Shown here: one piece after another, positions 1-10,539 of the stretch | Numbering within the stretch: position 1 is the stretch's first letter | Layout: every line of letters begins with the position of its first letter | Origin: Atopsyche davidsoni | Taxonomy: Eukaryota > Arthropoda > Insecta > Trichoptera > Hydrobiosidae | Direction: 5' to 3' | DNA: 64,000 nucleotides | Assembly (NCBI GenBank): GCA_022113835.1 | Contig: JAILWY010000025.1 | Span: forward strand, 4,898,001-4,962,000 | Program-made: the position numbers and the translations under genes | Notes under the pieces: model-generated | What the model saw: the letters and a program-made list of their open reading frames with translations, nothing else | Told to the model about the DNA's origin: nothing | The model's database searches: none

Positions 1-144
1 ATGTAAAAAAACACTTTATTTGCACGAGTAACGACTGAATAACTGGGATAAATATTTGGGATAAACAAGAGGGTAAACAAAGTGAATTTACTGAGTTTAT
101 ATAATGCAAACATTATATTATTATATAGGAACATAATAAGATAT

Positions 145-280
145 CTACACACGTTGCAACAAATCGTGCAACCGACTTGCAGTTGGCCAATAGCATCCTT
201 GCGTTGTTTACTAGGAAAAAACCAAAAAAAAACACAAAAATAAATGGACGCTATTAGCTAGCTCATTTAGCTTAGCTATA
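145..280. mobile_element. MITE, unnamed CTACACACG family, copy 1
   Basis: The left end reads CTACACACGTTGCAACAAAT, followed by AACCGACTTGCAGTTGGCC and AATAGCATCC. The interior is A-rich (runs of ACCAAAAA and ACACAAAAA) and leads to GGACGCTATTAGCTAGCT, the inverted counterpart of GCCAATAGCATCC. The same order of blocks recurs at 3906-4025 and 8335-8468. The right terminus is decayed. There is no coding capacity. It is called a short non-autonomous DNA transposon from inverted ends and recurrence; the superfamily is not recognised. Confidence 0.5.
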
Positions 281-595
281 GAGTCTTTACGTATACTTTA
301 CAGCACATTTTTTATTGTAGTTATTATGAATTTGATTACAATATTGACTACATATCATATATTACACATAAACTCATGCAAATAAAGGGTTTTTTCACTT
401 ATTTGTAAATAAAGAAATTCACCTAAATCACACATTGCAAGCCTCACAACTTGCGCGCAGTATCAGAGGACAGCTACACATTATAGTTGATACAACCTTA
501 GCAGTAAATTTACTCAATAAAAAATAAAAATTAATTTAAAAAAAATTCATCAGCCCTATATTTTGGGTGATTTTTTTCGAAGTTGAACTTGGCAA
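281..595. other. AT-rich spacer
   Basis: Simple AT-rich sequence with A- and T-runs. I see no gene, RNA or repeat that I can support. Confidence 0.5.
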
Positions 596-860
596 AGTAG
601 GACGCAAGTTCTGTCGCGACTCTTGAAGAGGCTTTGATGTTTCGAGGGCCGACGGTTGCGGGCGCGGGAGCCGCACCGGGCAGCGACCACCTCGAACAGC
701 GAGGACCAATCAGCGGCCATTATATGTTAATGGCGCTATTAGAATACTCGACAGCCGAGCTCCTCGCCGCACTTCCCGCGAGGTGTCCCGCGACTTTATG
801 CGCGCCGCGGAAGAATGGGGATTTGTAAATCGCTCCGCCGCAATTTATTAAATAAAAATA
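596..860. promoter_or_regulatory. GC-rich island, candidate cis-regulatory element
   Basis: A sharp GC-rich block in AT-rich surroundings. It holds an NF-Y-like CCAATCAG (about 706), followed by GCGGCCATTATATGTTAATGGCGC, which contains two GCCAT/ATGGC cores. A 64-codon open frame (634-828) crosses it, but has no recognisable domain and is explained by the low stop density of GC-rich DNA. Regulatory function is inferred from composition and motifs only. Confidence 0.3.
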
Positions 861-965
861 CTGCATGCCTCCCCGCGCGTTCGTTAATTATTTTACTGTA
901 GATCCTCCGTGATTTCGGATGAAAAAAAGTTTGCTACCGCTTTTGAACGAATTCAATGTATGCCC

Positions 966-1002
966 CTACACACGCAGCGACACAACCTGCGATCAGCCAA
1001 TA
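966..1002. mobile_element. MITE end, CTACACACG family (solo terminus)
   Basis: CTACACACGCAGCGACACAA followed by CCTGCGATCAGCCAATA matches the terminal block of the family seen at 145, 3906, 39754 and 56808. No partner end is obvious, so this is probably half of a decayed copy. Confidence 0.4.
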
Positions 1003-1149
1003 TATACATATAGCAGCAATGTGTTAAACGATACTTAATTAAATTAAAGTACAAAAATAAAATATTTTTATAAAATTATCGAAGATTTCTTTATGATACA
1101 GGTGCGATTTGAGCGATAATTTACCGCTTAAGTAATTGTCAGAGGAAAA

Positions 1150-1335
1150 ATCTGAGAAAAAGAAACATCGGAAGGAGGAAACTAACTTGGATGTGGAACG
1201 TACGCAAGTGGCTGGATGTCAGGAGTACAGCATAATTAGTGAAACTGGCCCAGTATAAATATGTGTTCAGTGAAATGGTCACCAACTTTCTCTCAGGTGA
1301 GGCACTCGAAGAAGAAGATATCCAAGTGCAGTATG
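1150..1335 (+). pseudogene. RTE-like LINE reverse transcriptase C-terminal tail, copy 1
   Basis: The frame running through 1188-1321 reads TWMWNVRKWLDVRSTA, one stop, then LVKLAQYKYVFSEMVTNFLS, then GEALEEED. This is the layout of the extreme C-terminus of RTE-type non-LTR retrotransposon polyproteins: W-hydrophobic-x-N-x-R-x-W, a short linker, then A-Q-x-x-x-x-F-x-E-hydrophobic-x-x-N and an acidic GAA-rich end. Only the last ~45 codons remain, so the copy is 5'-truncated and inactive. Related fragments are at 9330, 10925, 27480, 30866, 35860, 40470, 42342 and 54780. The fragment could instead be the LINE-derived 3' tail of a SINE. Clade assignment is from memory of the family pattern. Confidence 0.6.
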
Positions 1336-1866
1336 GTTGTATCTAATTTTAGCTAGATAAATATATTAAATTCACAATTAACGTGCACGGGTTTAAAAAT
1401 ATAATAATACATATTAATTATTTATTTTTAAATAGCTGCACGCAAGAAGAAGTTTTCTTTCACTACGAGATGATTTTGTATTGGATTTGTTCATTCAAAT
1501 ACAAATACATAGATTTTTTGTAAAACATTTTTACACTTTGCGTATATGAAAAATATATTGTAAAAAAAATATCGAGTACTATGTGAATATTTAATATTGA
1601 TAAGCTAAATCTGGTGGGTGGCGTATTGTATGTAGAAGAGAATAAAGTTCGATACTTTGATAGAATGGAATTACCTCATCCTTGATATTCGATGAAGCTG
1701 GGAAATATTGCAGGTTTATATTATCATTTAGGGAATAGTGAACCTTAGGGATAAGATGGAAGAAAAAATGACAAATCGAAAATAGAAATTGACCTTATGA
1801 GACTTAACATAAAGAATGTGTTACCCTGCAGAAGAAGAAATGACCCATCAATGAAATCACATGTCC
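1336..1866. other. AT-rich spacer
   Basis: AT-rich filler between the LINE tail and the hAT element. No supported feature. Confidence 0.5.
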
Positions 1867-1874
1867 TTCTAAAG

Positions 1875-2359
1875 CAGTGCTTCTCAAAGTGGTCCCTATG
1901 GACCCCAGGGGGTCCTTGGGATTATTCAGGGGGTCCTTAGAAAATTAAAATCGATTTGGGGGTCCCTGAACAACGTCAAGGGGCCTGCGCAAGGTTTAAT
2001 ATAAAATAAAAAAATTGTGATACATTTTTTTTAATATGGAAGTTAAAATAAATAACGATGAATACATTATTAGCGTTTTTTATGTCCTATGTAAAATATA
2101 AATATAGACAGGTGCATAAAATACAATAATAACAGACATCGCGGTGAATCAGGTAGGTTAATACAGGAACGCCATAGAGTCGATACTTGCACCAACTAGT
2201 CTACAATATAAACTTATGTAGTGTTTCACTCAGGGTCCATAGGTAAATTTTGACTATGAAAGGGGATCCTTGGGTAAGTTTTGACCATGAAATGGGGTCC
2301 GTGGGCAACTTTTAATTATAAAAAGGGGTCCGTTGGCCAAAAGAGTTTGAGAGCCACTG
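1875..2359 (+). mobile_element. Non-autonomous hAT element (Buster-like MITE), copy 1
   Basis: A 485-bp element. Its left end is CAGTGCTTCTCAAAGTGG and its right end, read inward on the other strand, is CAGTGGCTCTCAAACTC. It is flanked by a perfect 8-bp target duplication TTCTAAAG (1867-1874 and 2360-2367). Eight-base duplications and CAGTG..CTCAAA ends are diagnostic of hAT transposons, and the nnnTAnnn pattern is that reported for the Buster group. The subterminal regions carry repeated GGGGTCC(C/G)T motifs on both sides. There is no transposase frame, so it depended on a partner element. A second copy, about 85-90% alike by eye, lies inverted at 27580-28007. Confidence 0.88.
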
Positions 2360-2367
2360 TTCTAAAG

Positions 2368-2735
2368 TTATACTCCATAGAAGATAAAATGACACATCGA
2401 TGAAAAAAATTAAATTTATCAATAATGTTGGTTGGTTTATTTAACATAATTGAGAAAAAATACGCCCACGTATTTTTGATTTTAAGCGACATGAAAATAA
2501 TTAAATATATTCTTCAGAAAGAAAAAAAAACCGCAAAAAATAATTTGAGCACACATTTAAAACTGTATGTACTTACAATAAGGTATAGAATATTTTTTAC
2601 ATCGGCTGCTAGAATATTTCCTCGCAGTTATTAAATTCAAAAGCAATATAAAAGCGGCTTTTCCGAAATAACAAGCTGGGATCACCGTCAAAGGTTGTAC
2701 TTTTGCAGGAAATAAATTGCAAATAAAATGTGGGG
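2368..2735. other. AT-rich spacer
   Basis: AT-rich with A-runs. The open frame at 2425-2634 is lysine- and isoleucine-rich, as expected by chance. No supported feature. Confidence 0.5.
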
Positions 2736-2895
2736 TTGGAAAAAAATGGCGGAAACAATTGCCGAGCCCTCCGGCGGGGTATTAAGTGGAGGCTCCGCGT
2801 CGTTACGGGGCGGGGAGTCATCTCGTTAAACGCGGCTTTGCAGCGGAAGGGACGAGCCGCGCATGTCTCCACAAAATGGCCGCTTCTCATTTTTC
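2736..2895. promoter_or_regulatory. GC-rich island with paired ATGGC cores
   Basis: A short GC-rich block holding AAAAATGGCGGAAAC at its left edge and CACAAAATGGCCGCTTC at its right edge. The ATGGC/GCCAT core is the binding core of Pho/YY1-type zinc fingers, and it recurs in many islands of this window. Overlapping frames on both strands have no recognisable product. A regulatory role is inferred. Confidence 0.3.
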
Positions 2896-2939
2896 AAACA
2901 GAGCCTTTTCATTTTTCAACTGCTGTTAATTCGGATTAA

Positions 2940-3900
2940 TCAAATTTACGCAGAAAATATATATTTGCACTGATACTTGTTCACTGAGATATGCCCTCTG
3001 CAGTGCAGACATATCCTCTTTTGATTAGTCTAACAGGCAGTCATTAGTTGTTGTTAGGGTTTGAAGGGGTTAAATATAATTTAACAATGATTGTCATAAT
3101 GCATAGTAGAATATATTGGACATTATCAGTTTGGTGATGCCGTTGAATGAAACAAAAACAGCTCTTATTGATACAGAAAAAATCAGTTTGAAAAACATTG
3201 AACATTAACTGAAAGCTTCGTACGACCAAGAATTGAAGTAAAATAATTTTTATTAAATTCAAAACCAACACACGCTGCGACATATTTTGAGTATTTGTGT
3301 AGTGCGTTCACATTAAAAAAATCAATAATATTAACAGCTTTAATCATTGCTTGTTTTGTTTTTCTCTAATAGAATGTAACCTCCTGAATAACGCGAGTTA
3401 TAACCGAGGTACCCGGCATCATAAAAAAGCTCCCTGAACAATTATCACGAATCGGAATTAAAATTCTAGTTATGAACTCCTACAGGAAATTATAAACGTT
3501 TCGTCCAATTACTTTTATGTAAAGATCTGGAGGCGGCCGCCACAAAGCCCGGTCTTATGTCTCAATTTACGTGTAGTCCAATCGGCCTGGCGTTTTTTAT
3601 GGCTTATTAATCGTTCCGTTGATTTGGAAGAGGATTCTTTATGTTGTTTTAATGACCATACCGAGGAATTATATTATTTTAATATATAAATAAAAAAAAT
3701 ATGACATGCCGCTAGTGGAGTCTGCGACCGCATATCTTCTTTTATGTCCACACTTAAACCGATACGAGAACACCTAAATGGCAGTAAAAATATCAAACTA
3801 TTGATTCCAGATTGGAATGGATTCGTAGATTGCGGTTGATAATTATTGATTGCATAATATTAACTACCAGATTGAGTCTTTGCTTTTGTATATTAAGTTA
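2940..3900. other. Intergenic, moderately AT-rich
   Basis: No repeat or gene that I can support. A slightly richer patch around 3380-3560 contains CCGAGGTACCCGG and AGGCGGCCGCC. The minus-strand frame at 3044-3283 lacks domain features. Confidence 0.4.
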
Positions 3901-3905
3901 GGCTC

Positions 3906-4025
3906 TCTACAAATTTTGAACGAACTTGCAGCTAGCCAATAGCTTCCCTTTATTTTTGATGTTTTTTTTATGGTTTTGCCTAAAATGTAGGACGCTATTG
4001 ATTCGCTGTTGTTGCTACGTGTGTA
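3906..4025. mobile_element. MITE, CTACACACG family, copy 2
   Basis: The left block is CTCTACAAATTTTGAACGAA, then CTTGCAGCTAGCCAATAGC. The right block read on the minus strand is TACACACGTAGCAACAACAG, then CAATAGCGTCCTACATTTTA. The interior is A/T-rich, GGCAAAACCATAAAAAAAAC on the minus strand. About 120 bp, non-coding, with the same inverted architecture as the copies at 145 and 8335. Confidence 0.55.
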
Positions 4026-4184
4026 TTATTTTTTTTCAGGTGCCTCTTCTCAAAAGAAGCTGGTGATAATCTAATTGAGCATAGCTTTATGTCTGTTTTT
4101 GGGGAAAAAAATGTATAGTAAGTCTCCGAGTCCTTTTGCATCGCAGTTTTTATGTTTAATTATAAGTAAATAAAACCAAAAAGG

Positions 4185-4237
4185 ATGTCATTGGCTAATT
4201 ACTATTTGGTTGTCAATTTGTCGTAGCATGTGTAGAG
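4185..4237. mobile_element. MITE end, CTACACACG family (solo terminus)
   Basis: TGTCATTGGCTAATTAC followed by TTTGGTTGTCAATTTGTCGT and AGCATGTGTAGAGG is the inverted form of the family terminus (CTACACATGCTACGACAAAT on the minus strand). The other end is not identified. Confidence 0.4.
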
Positions 4238-4239
4238 GA

Positions 4240-5700
4240 ATTAATATACACATTAAATTGATAATGGGTTTTGTATTTTTCCGTTGTTGAGTTGCAAAAA
4301 ATATTTTGAAAATTTGCGGGCTAAGCCAATTGTTAATTTTCCACCCACGCACACTTTCAAGCCATTTCCCAACCACACACACGGAACAATAGACACATCA
4401 CCGAACAAACTGAGAATATATCAAAATAATCCTTCTCATAAAACAAGCAGCAAAAAATACGCTATTATTCCAAAGTAGGCAATACATAACACGGCCCAGA
4501 CAATGGCCGCGAGACAATGAAACTGTCGCTCTATATATCATTTGTACGTCTGTCTTTGAATGGACTATACGAGCAAAAAATCACCCATAGAACCGCACAT
4601 TGCATTAATTTTTAATATTTTCTAATACTTCGCTAACGAAAATCTTTACTTCGTTAATTTTTCTGCAGATACTCCAAAACACAAGATGTGAAGATTTAGA
4701 AGGCGCACATAAATATAATATAAATATTTTGCCACAAAGTCTGTGACTCTCAAAATCCAATAGATCCAGGCTTGGGTGCAATTTACAACAAATCGATCGC
4801 GAGTAACAGATAATTTTATATTTTCAGAGATAACATTTATTTATTAATGCTTTGGGAAAATTTGTACAGACTCGAGAATTTTAAGTTTTTTTTTTTTATT
4901 TATGTTATTCAAATATTTCAGCATATCGTGTCCAGTATAGAACATCACGGATACCACGTGTGAATAATTAATAACCGCTTATTCAGGTATCAATAATATT
5001 ATTAATAAAAAAGCTATTGATTCATAAAGCGATCAGATGTTCGCAGGCCGCATGCACACAACACGGGCCGCTCTCATAAAAAAAACTTCTATACAATAGT
5101 GTTGTACGCGTCAAAGAAGACGCCGAGGTAGTGTTGTGTGGATACACCTCTATAATTCAAATATGAAAGGTACGACGCCGCCAGGAGTAAATCAAAATAG
5201 AGAGGCCATTGCTCTAAAAAATATTTTTCGCCACAAATATCAGCATATTTTTATATTCACGTCCAAAGTAAAGTGCTTACAATAAACCCCTTTTTTGGAA
5301 CAAACAAGTATCTAACCTATAAAAGATATACTAAAAGTAACAGTACACCTAGTTAAATATTAAAAAAAACTTATTACTTAAAGGATTAAATGTGATACTT
5401 TGAGCGTAACTGAAATTAAATAGGCTTATATTTTTTAAACAAAAATTGATGACAAAAACATATTTTTTGTAACAAATAGTGACTAAATGCAAATTTATAG
5501 AAAATAGGAAATTATTTATTTTTATTCGTGTTAGTTTAATCAATTAAATTATATCTCCGAGAAAAAAATATTTCAAAATTGTAAAAAAAATAGAATTAAT
5601 ATAATTTTTATGGTATGTTTAAGGTACATGAGCTATATATTGATTAGACTTTAAATATGATGGTACTAAGAACCATTAAATAGCTGTCTATGAGCACTGT
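4240..5700. other. AT-rich spacer
   Basis: Long AT-rich stretch with homopolymer runs and no supported gene. Frames at 4284-4478 and 5349-5543 are short and compositionally driven. Confidence 0.5.
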
Positions 5701-5789
5701 AATACAACCGAACGGTGATTTGTCAATAGCAGTATCATATTTTAGGCTTTTTTAAATGGTAAAATATTCAAAGACGGTATAAGTAAGCC

Positions 5790-5832
5790 ACAATTTGGTT
5801 TAAAATTTTGCTGCTGCGTGTGCAGGCAGCAT
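5790..5832. mobile_element. Probable MITE end, CTACACACG family
   Basis: CAATTTGGTTTAAAATTTTG leads into CTGCTGCGTGTGCAGGCAGC. The end resembles the inverted family terminus TTGTCGCAGCGTGTGTAGGCAGC, but is diverged. Confidence 0.25.
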
Positions 5833-6119
5833 TCGTGGAATCTACGAAAGAAGCAATAACATATTTAGAAAAATCAATGGTTAAAAAAGCTAAGTGCAAT
5901 ATGTAAGATTAAAATAACATAATTTTATTTTAAACTCTGAAAATAAATTAGTTACAATAATTCAAAGAGCTGTGTAATAATAACACACATCTATGTTTAA
6001 AAATGATCAAATATGGATGGGCCGAGAAGGGGTGCATTCTAACCGGCGTCTTTGAAAAGATTTCTTGCTGAAGTACGATAGGAATGTGACTCGGTATGTT
6101 TTCAGATATAATTTATGAC

Positions 6120-6420
6120 TGCCGGTATGTTAATGGCGCGTTTATTCTCCGGTTTGATGTTATTGTATTTAATTCGAGTGTTTCGATCGATCATGCTTAT
6201 GAATTAATTTCGTATCGGGATGTTTAAATATTATTACAGGCCCATACGGGATAATTGGAATGGAAATCGATCGTGCTCATCGAGTCGGTCTCGAACATTA
6301 CATCCTCCGACATCTTAATAGCGATCGCCGTGACGTCACACGTGAGTAATAAATTTAATCGGACGTCCATTTTCAAAGCCGGACTGGAGTCTGTGTTACG
6401 TCATCAGATTATAAAAACTT
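6120..6420. promoter_or_regulatory. Candidate enhancer with CRE palindrome and E-box
   Basis: GC-balanced block that holds a perfect CRE palindrome TGACGTCA (6331-6338) directly followed by a CACGTG E-box (6339-6344), and another ACGTCA near 6400. It also carries a diverged internal duplication: CGATCGATCATGCTTATGAA near 6186 and CGATCGTGCTCATCGAG near 6268. GGCGCG, TAATTTAATC and GCGATCGC motifs are also present. No frame supports coding. Motif density suggests a regulatory element; this is inference. Confidence 0.35.
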
Positions 6421-6879
6421 TACGAATATAGACTTTTGAGTGATTTGAATACGGATGGATTAGATCTCAACACTTTTTAATCATTTTAATTAACTTTTAG
6501 TGTTAGGATCTGCTGCTAGTTTTATTTGAGCATATTACTGTCTTAAAATCTTAAAATCAATCAATCTCAAAACCATTGATCGCCACAAGTTAAAATTGTC
6601 TTTTTGAGTATAGCAGCTTTAAAGACCTCTAAAGCTGTATTTTACTTATTATTTGATTACACGTATTTATGAATGGCAGCTGAAAAAAATCCTAAAAATT
6701 CAACAATCGATTATTGTGTATTGATATTTTTTTCGCTATACAAATAAAAATATAAAAATAACACGAAACTAAAAGCAATGTGTTTTTTTCGTTTCCATTT
6801 CTCAATTTCGACTGTGAATTGAAAGCGAAGCAGTATATTTCACAATAAACGTAAAGTTCCTTAAAAGCCGACATTTTAC

Positions 6880-7000
6880 CAGCAGTGGCTTTGTGCGGAT
6901 TCAACATGGCGGCGAGTGGGCAAGAAAGTCGTCCAACATGGCGGCCGGGAAATGGAAATGCGGCTCCGCCCGCCGCCGCTGACAACTTTTGTATGGATAA
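6880..7000. promoter_or_regulatory. GC-rich island with two CAACATGGCGGC motifs
   Basis: CAACATGGCGGCGAGTGGG (6903) and CAACATGGCGGCCGGGAA (6934) are two near-identical ATGGCGGC motifs 31 bp apart, followed by CCGCCCGCCGCCGC. A 67-codon open frame on the plus strand covers it (6885-7088), but no domain is recognised and the second half is AT-rich chance sequence. Candidate Pho/YY1-type site cluster. Confidence 0.3.
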
Positions 7001-7048
7001 TGAAAACTGCTTTTCATATTTGTACTGCTATTTGGCACTCCGAAACCC

Positions 7049-7220
7049 GCAGATTTATTTGCTGCTTGTTGTGGCTTATCTAGATTGATTTAGATGTATA
7101 CTATAATATATAAAAATACTGATTATCAATATATGCAATGATAGTAATATATAATAAAAAAGCTTTGCTAGTTGCTACTACCATCATTTATTGGCAGGTT
7201 TATTTGTTGCTTGTTGTGGT
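7049..7220 (+). repeat. Two direct repeats 145 bp apart
   Basis: GCAGATTTATTTGCTGCTTG (7049) and GCAGGTTTATTTGTTGCTTG (7194), each continuing TTGTGG, match at 24 of 26 positions. The sequence between is AT-rich. This is probably a small local duplication. Confidence 0.5.
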
Positions 7221-8330
7221 GCATACAACATAATTATAAATAATTAAGTGAATAATTATTAAATTACGCGGAATATTAAATGACTAATATATTTGCTATT
7301 CTGCCTGTGCCGAGAGAGACATGTTCATAAAAAAAAATTAAAACAAAACGTGCAAAAAAAAACACATTAAGGGTTGTGAAAGATCTTTCAAGTGGTCGGT
7401 GAATACTTCTGTGTGAAAAAATGTTTTCAAAATTTTAGCGCCGCTAAGGGGATGATCATATGTAACCAGGTGGTAATATTGACGGCTATGGCGCCAGACG
7501 GGGTGTGAAGGGGTTGAAACATATGTTAAAAAAAATATTTAAGTATGTTTGCCATTTTATTTAGTTAAGCACATGTATTATCAAATAAAATTTATGTCAA
7601 AAATTTATACGATTTTATTTTTTGTTTACTTGAAAGTCAGTTTTGATACCTAGTCAATAATAATAAACTATTAAAATCTACGTTTTTCCACAACAGAATG
7701 ATGATAACGATAAAAAAGGCTCAGCATTCCAATGCGTCACATGTAGTTAATAAGTATTGACAGGATGTAAGATCAACTTTGTCCATCAATAAAATCACGT
7801 GTTTAGGATTAATGCCTGGGAAATAAATTTTTAGATAAAATGTTTGTTTGTTTCATAATCATAGGGAAATCTAAGAAAAAAATCAAATGTTAAAGAACTA
7901 ATACAATTTTATTTAAATATTACATGTAAAAATTATTTTTAAAGATTATAACTTATTTAAGAGTCTAAAGCTGTAACAATATCAATACTTAGCAAACAAT
8001 TCAAGTATAAACAACTTAACACAAACAAATAGGCTTTTATTGTTTAATGTTGTCCAGGTGCACGAGGCCGAATCATCCCTAATCGTAGGGAAAATATTGA
8101 CCTAGGGGATGGGAAATCGAAGCCTCAAAGCCTGTCAGGGGAGGCAATGGACCGAGACGTATTAAGTTTCATTTGGCAAACAAACCAAGGCTTATGTACT
8201 CGATAGAAACAATCAATGACAAAGGTGGTTTAAAATTAAACAAAAATTGTATACTTGTCAGTCTATCAAATATATTTTGATTTAAATTCAACAAATAAAA
8301 ATATATTGATTGATCTCAAATAAATACAAA
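7221..8330. other. AT-rich spacer with a small GC patch
   Basis: Mostly AT-rich. A GC-balanced patch at about 8050-8170 (CACGAGGCCGAATCATCCC, GGGGAGGCAATGGACC) has no recognised content. No gene supported. Confidence 0.4.
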
Positions 8331-8334
8331 CGTA

Positions 8335-8468
8335 TAACTAGCCAAAAGCGTTCATGTTTGCATTATTATATTCACTTGGGCAAAACTATAAAAATACCCA
8401 AAATATGAAACCGCCATTTGTTAATCCCGGTTTGGTTGTCAATTGTCCTGCAGCATGTTTATACAGCT
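8335..8468. mobile_element. MITE, CTACACACG family, copy 3
   Basis: The left block is AACTAGCCAAAAGCGTTCAT. The interior, GGGCAAAACTATAAAAATAC, matches the interior of the copy at 3906. The right block GGTTTGGTTGTCAATTGTCC leads into TGCAGCATGTTTATACAGC, the inverted terminus. Non-coding and diverged from the other copies. Confidence 0.5.
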
Positions 8469-8469
8469 T

Positions 8470-9225
8470 TAAATGCTTCAAATCTAATAATTTATATCTT
8501 TCAGCTCCTATTTTTTCATATTATATATAATGCTTACTATATTCATTTCAGTACATATATCAATAAGTAGAATATCCCCTTGATATGTAATTCATAGTAT
8601 AATTTTTTAATATTTGAACTTATGTAGTATAAAAAATATTGTAATAATTAAAAACGGCTTCTATTCTGAACCAATCAGGGGGATTAGCCGCAGACAGAGT
8701 TTGTTTATTGGATATTAAAAGCATTTCAGGGTGTATCAACACTCCCTGAACAGGGGCTCGTGTTTCATGGGACCACAAAAGGGCCGCGATCCACAAAAAC
8801 TACAAAGTGCTTCAGAAAATTTAAACTTCCGGTTAGGCGAAGGAGCATAGAGCCGAGCAGTGGCGTCACGTACAATACCATTACAAACGTTAATGTTTTA
8901 GACACAAAAATAGATAGCAAAATTAGACCAATGATTTTTATTTAAACATGCAAATCAACAAACTCAGGTAGTCCAAACTATACTACTCTATAACAGTAAT
9001 TCAACAGTTGTCCAGCTTTAAATGTCTCTAATATTTTCATGTTATGTACAGTAAAACACAAAAAACCCACGTCACATATTTTATTTTTATTTTGCGATAG
9101 TTTTAAAATAACTAACTAATACTCCACATTCAATTAGCAACTGTAATAACGACAAGAAAATAAAAATTAATAAACCTTTTACGATAGTTAAAATTTTATA
9201 ATATTTTCAGAAATAACATATAAAA
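8470..9225. other. Mixed AT-rich spacer with a GC-balanced patch
   Basis: The patch at 8655-8880 holds AACCAATCAGGGGG and short open frames (8760-8945) without recognisable domains. The rest is AT-rich. Confidence 0.35.
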
Positions 9226-9329
9226 CCACTAGTAAACCGCGTCAAGAATGTTTTGCATAAAATGCGAAAAGAATGTGAATTCTTGATAATGGTAAAAAGA
9301 CGTAAATAATAATGGAAAAAGAAGCATTG

Positions 9330-9590
9330 GATAAAAAAATGTCGTAATGCGAAATTCGCGACAGCGGCTGGAAGTCGAGAGAACATGATAAGAATATGTT
9401 CAGTGAGAAGGTACCTTATGATGATGAGTCTCTGGAATACAGCAGTATTGTTTTAGCACTGAGATTGATGTCAATATTTGTGACGGAAGAAGCGTCCTTA
9501 TTCCGTTGGGCTATCTTGATTTACAGAAAATTATTACACAGTCAAATCTCCTTCCAGATGTGTAAAGCGCCAACTGCAGGTAAAGGCCAA
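9330..9590 (+). pseudogene. RTE-like LINE tail plus 3' UTR, copy 2
   Basis: The segment begins with a decayed version of the LINE C-terminal tail (GTCGTAATGCGAAATTCGCG, then GGAAGTCGAGAG, then TATGTTCAGTGAGAAGG). It runs into a 3' region, CTGGAATACAGCAGTATTGT to CCAGATGTGTAAAGCGCCAA, that is repeated at 40620-40800. The copies match closely over the last ~85 bp. That shared block stops at about 9590, exactly where mariner coding sequence begins. It is non-functional and only the 3' end of the retroelement is present. Confidence 0.55.
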
Positions 9591-10497
9591 CCAAAAAAAT
9601 TCGAAGATGAAAAATTAGAGGCATTGCTCGATAAAGACTCGTGTCAAACGCAAGCAGAGCTCGCAGAATTATTGGTAGTTGATTGAGCAACGATTTCAAG
9701 GCACTTAAAAGCATTGGGAATGATTCAAAAGCAAGAAAATTGGGTGCCACACAGGAATTGAAGCCGAGAGACGTCGAAAGGCGATTTTGTATTTCGGAAA
9801 TGCTGCTTGAACGCCACAAAAAGGTCATTTTTGCGTTGTATCATCACTGGTGATGAAAAATGGATTCGCTACGACAACCTGAAGCGTAAAAAATCATGGT
9901 GTAAGCCCAGACATGCATCAACATCGACAGCCAGGACAAATATTCATGGCGCCAAGGTAATGCTGTGTAGTTGGTGGGATCAGAAGGGTGTCATCCTCTA
10001 TGAGCTGCTGAAACCAGGCCAAACTACCAAGGGCAAGTTCTACAGACAACAATTGATGCGTTTGAAGCGAGCATTGGCAGAAAAACGGCCAGAATATGCG
10101 ACCAGGCACGTCTGTAATTTTCCATCATGACAATGCTCGGCCACATGTTGCTAAATCGGTTAAAACCTATTTGAAAAACAGTGGATGGGAAATTCTACCT
10201 CACCCGCCTTATAGCCCAGACCTTGCCCCTTTCGACTACCACTTGTTTCGATCGATGCAGAATGCCCTTTCTGGAATACGCTTCACTTCTGAACAGGGTA
10301 TCAAAAATTGGCTTGATTCTTTCTTGGCTTCAAAAGACGAACAGTTCTTTTGGGATGGAATCCATAGTTTGCCCGAAAGATGGGAAAAAGCAGTGGCTAG
10401 CGATGGACAATACTTTGAATAGAATATATTGTATCAATTTTTTAAAATAAAGCTCCAATTTCACAAAAAAATCCGAAAAAATTAATGCACACACCCG
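9590..10497 (+). pseudogene. Mariner transposase, mauritiana-type, degenerate
   Basis: A cut-and-paste DNA transposase relic. Visible blocks: GQPKKFEDEKLEALLDKDSC (linker/HTH region, from about 9588), WVPH, ITGDEKWIRYDN (first catalytic Asp, about 9855), [31 protein letters not shown] (second Asp, 10130) and [13 protein letters not shown] (third Asp), then [17 protein letters not shown] and a stop at 10422. Exactly 34 residues separate the last two Asp, the D,D34D signature of mariner. The N-terminal ~70 residues are missing. There is a TGA at 9684-9686, frameshifts near 9755 and 9825, and a deletion near 10110. The 3' inverted terminus GGGTGTGTGCATTAAT (minus strand) ends at 10497 beside a TA. 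The 5' terminus is replaced by another repeat. Inactive. Confidence 0.93.
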
Positions 10498-10539
10498 TAT
10501 ATTTATATATTTTTAAAATACTAATTATCATGGCGGTGT

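Noticed and set aside
880..930. miR-10-like TGTAGATCC word
   Set aside because: Only about nine bases match and no hairpin forms around it.
6885..7088. 67-codon frame starting in ATGGCGGC-rich island
   Set aside because: No domain, the second half is AT-rich filler and the ATG words are better explained as GCCAT-type sites.
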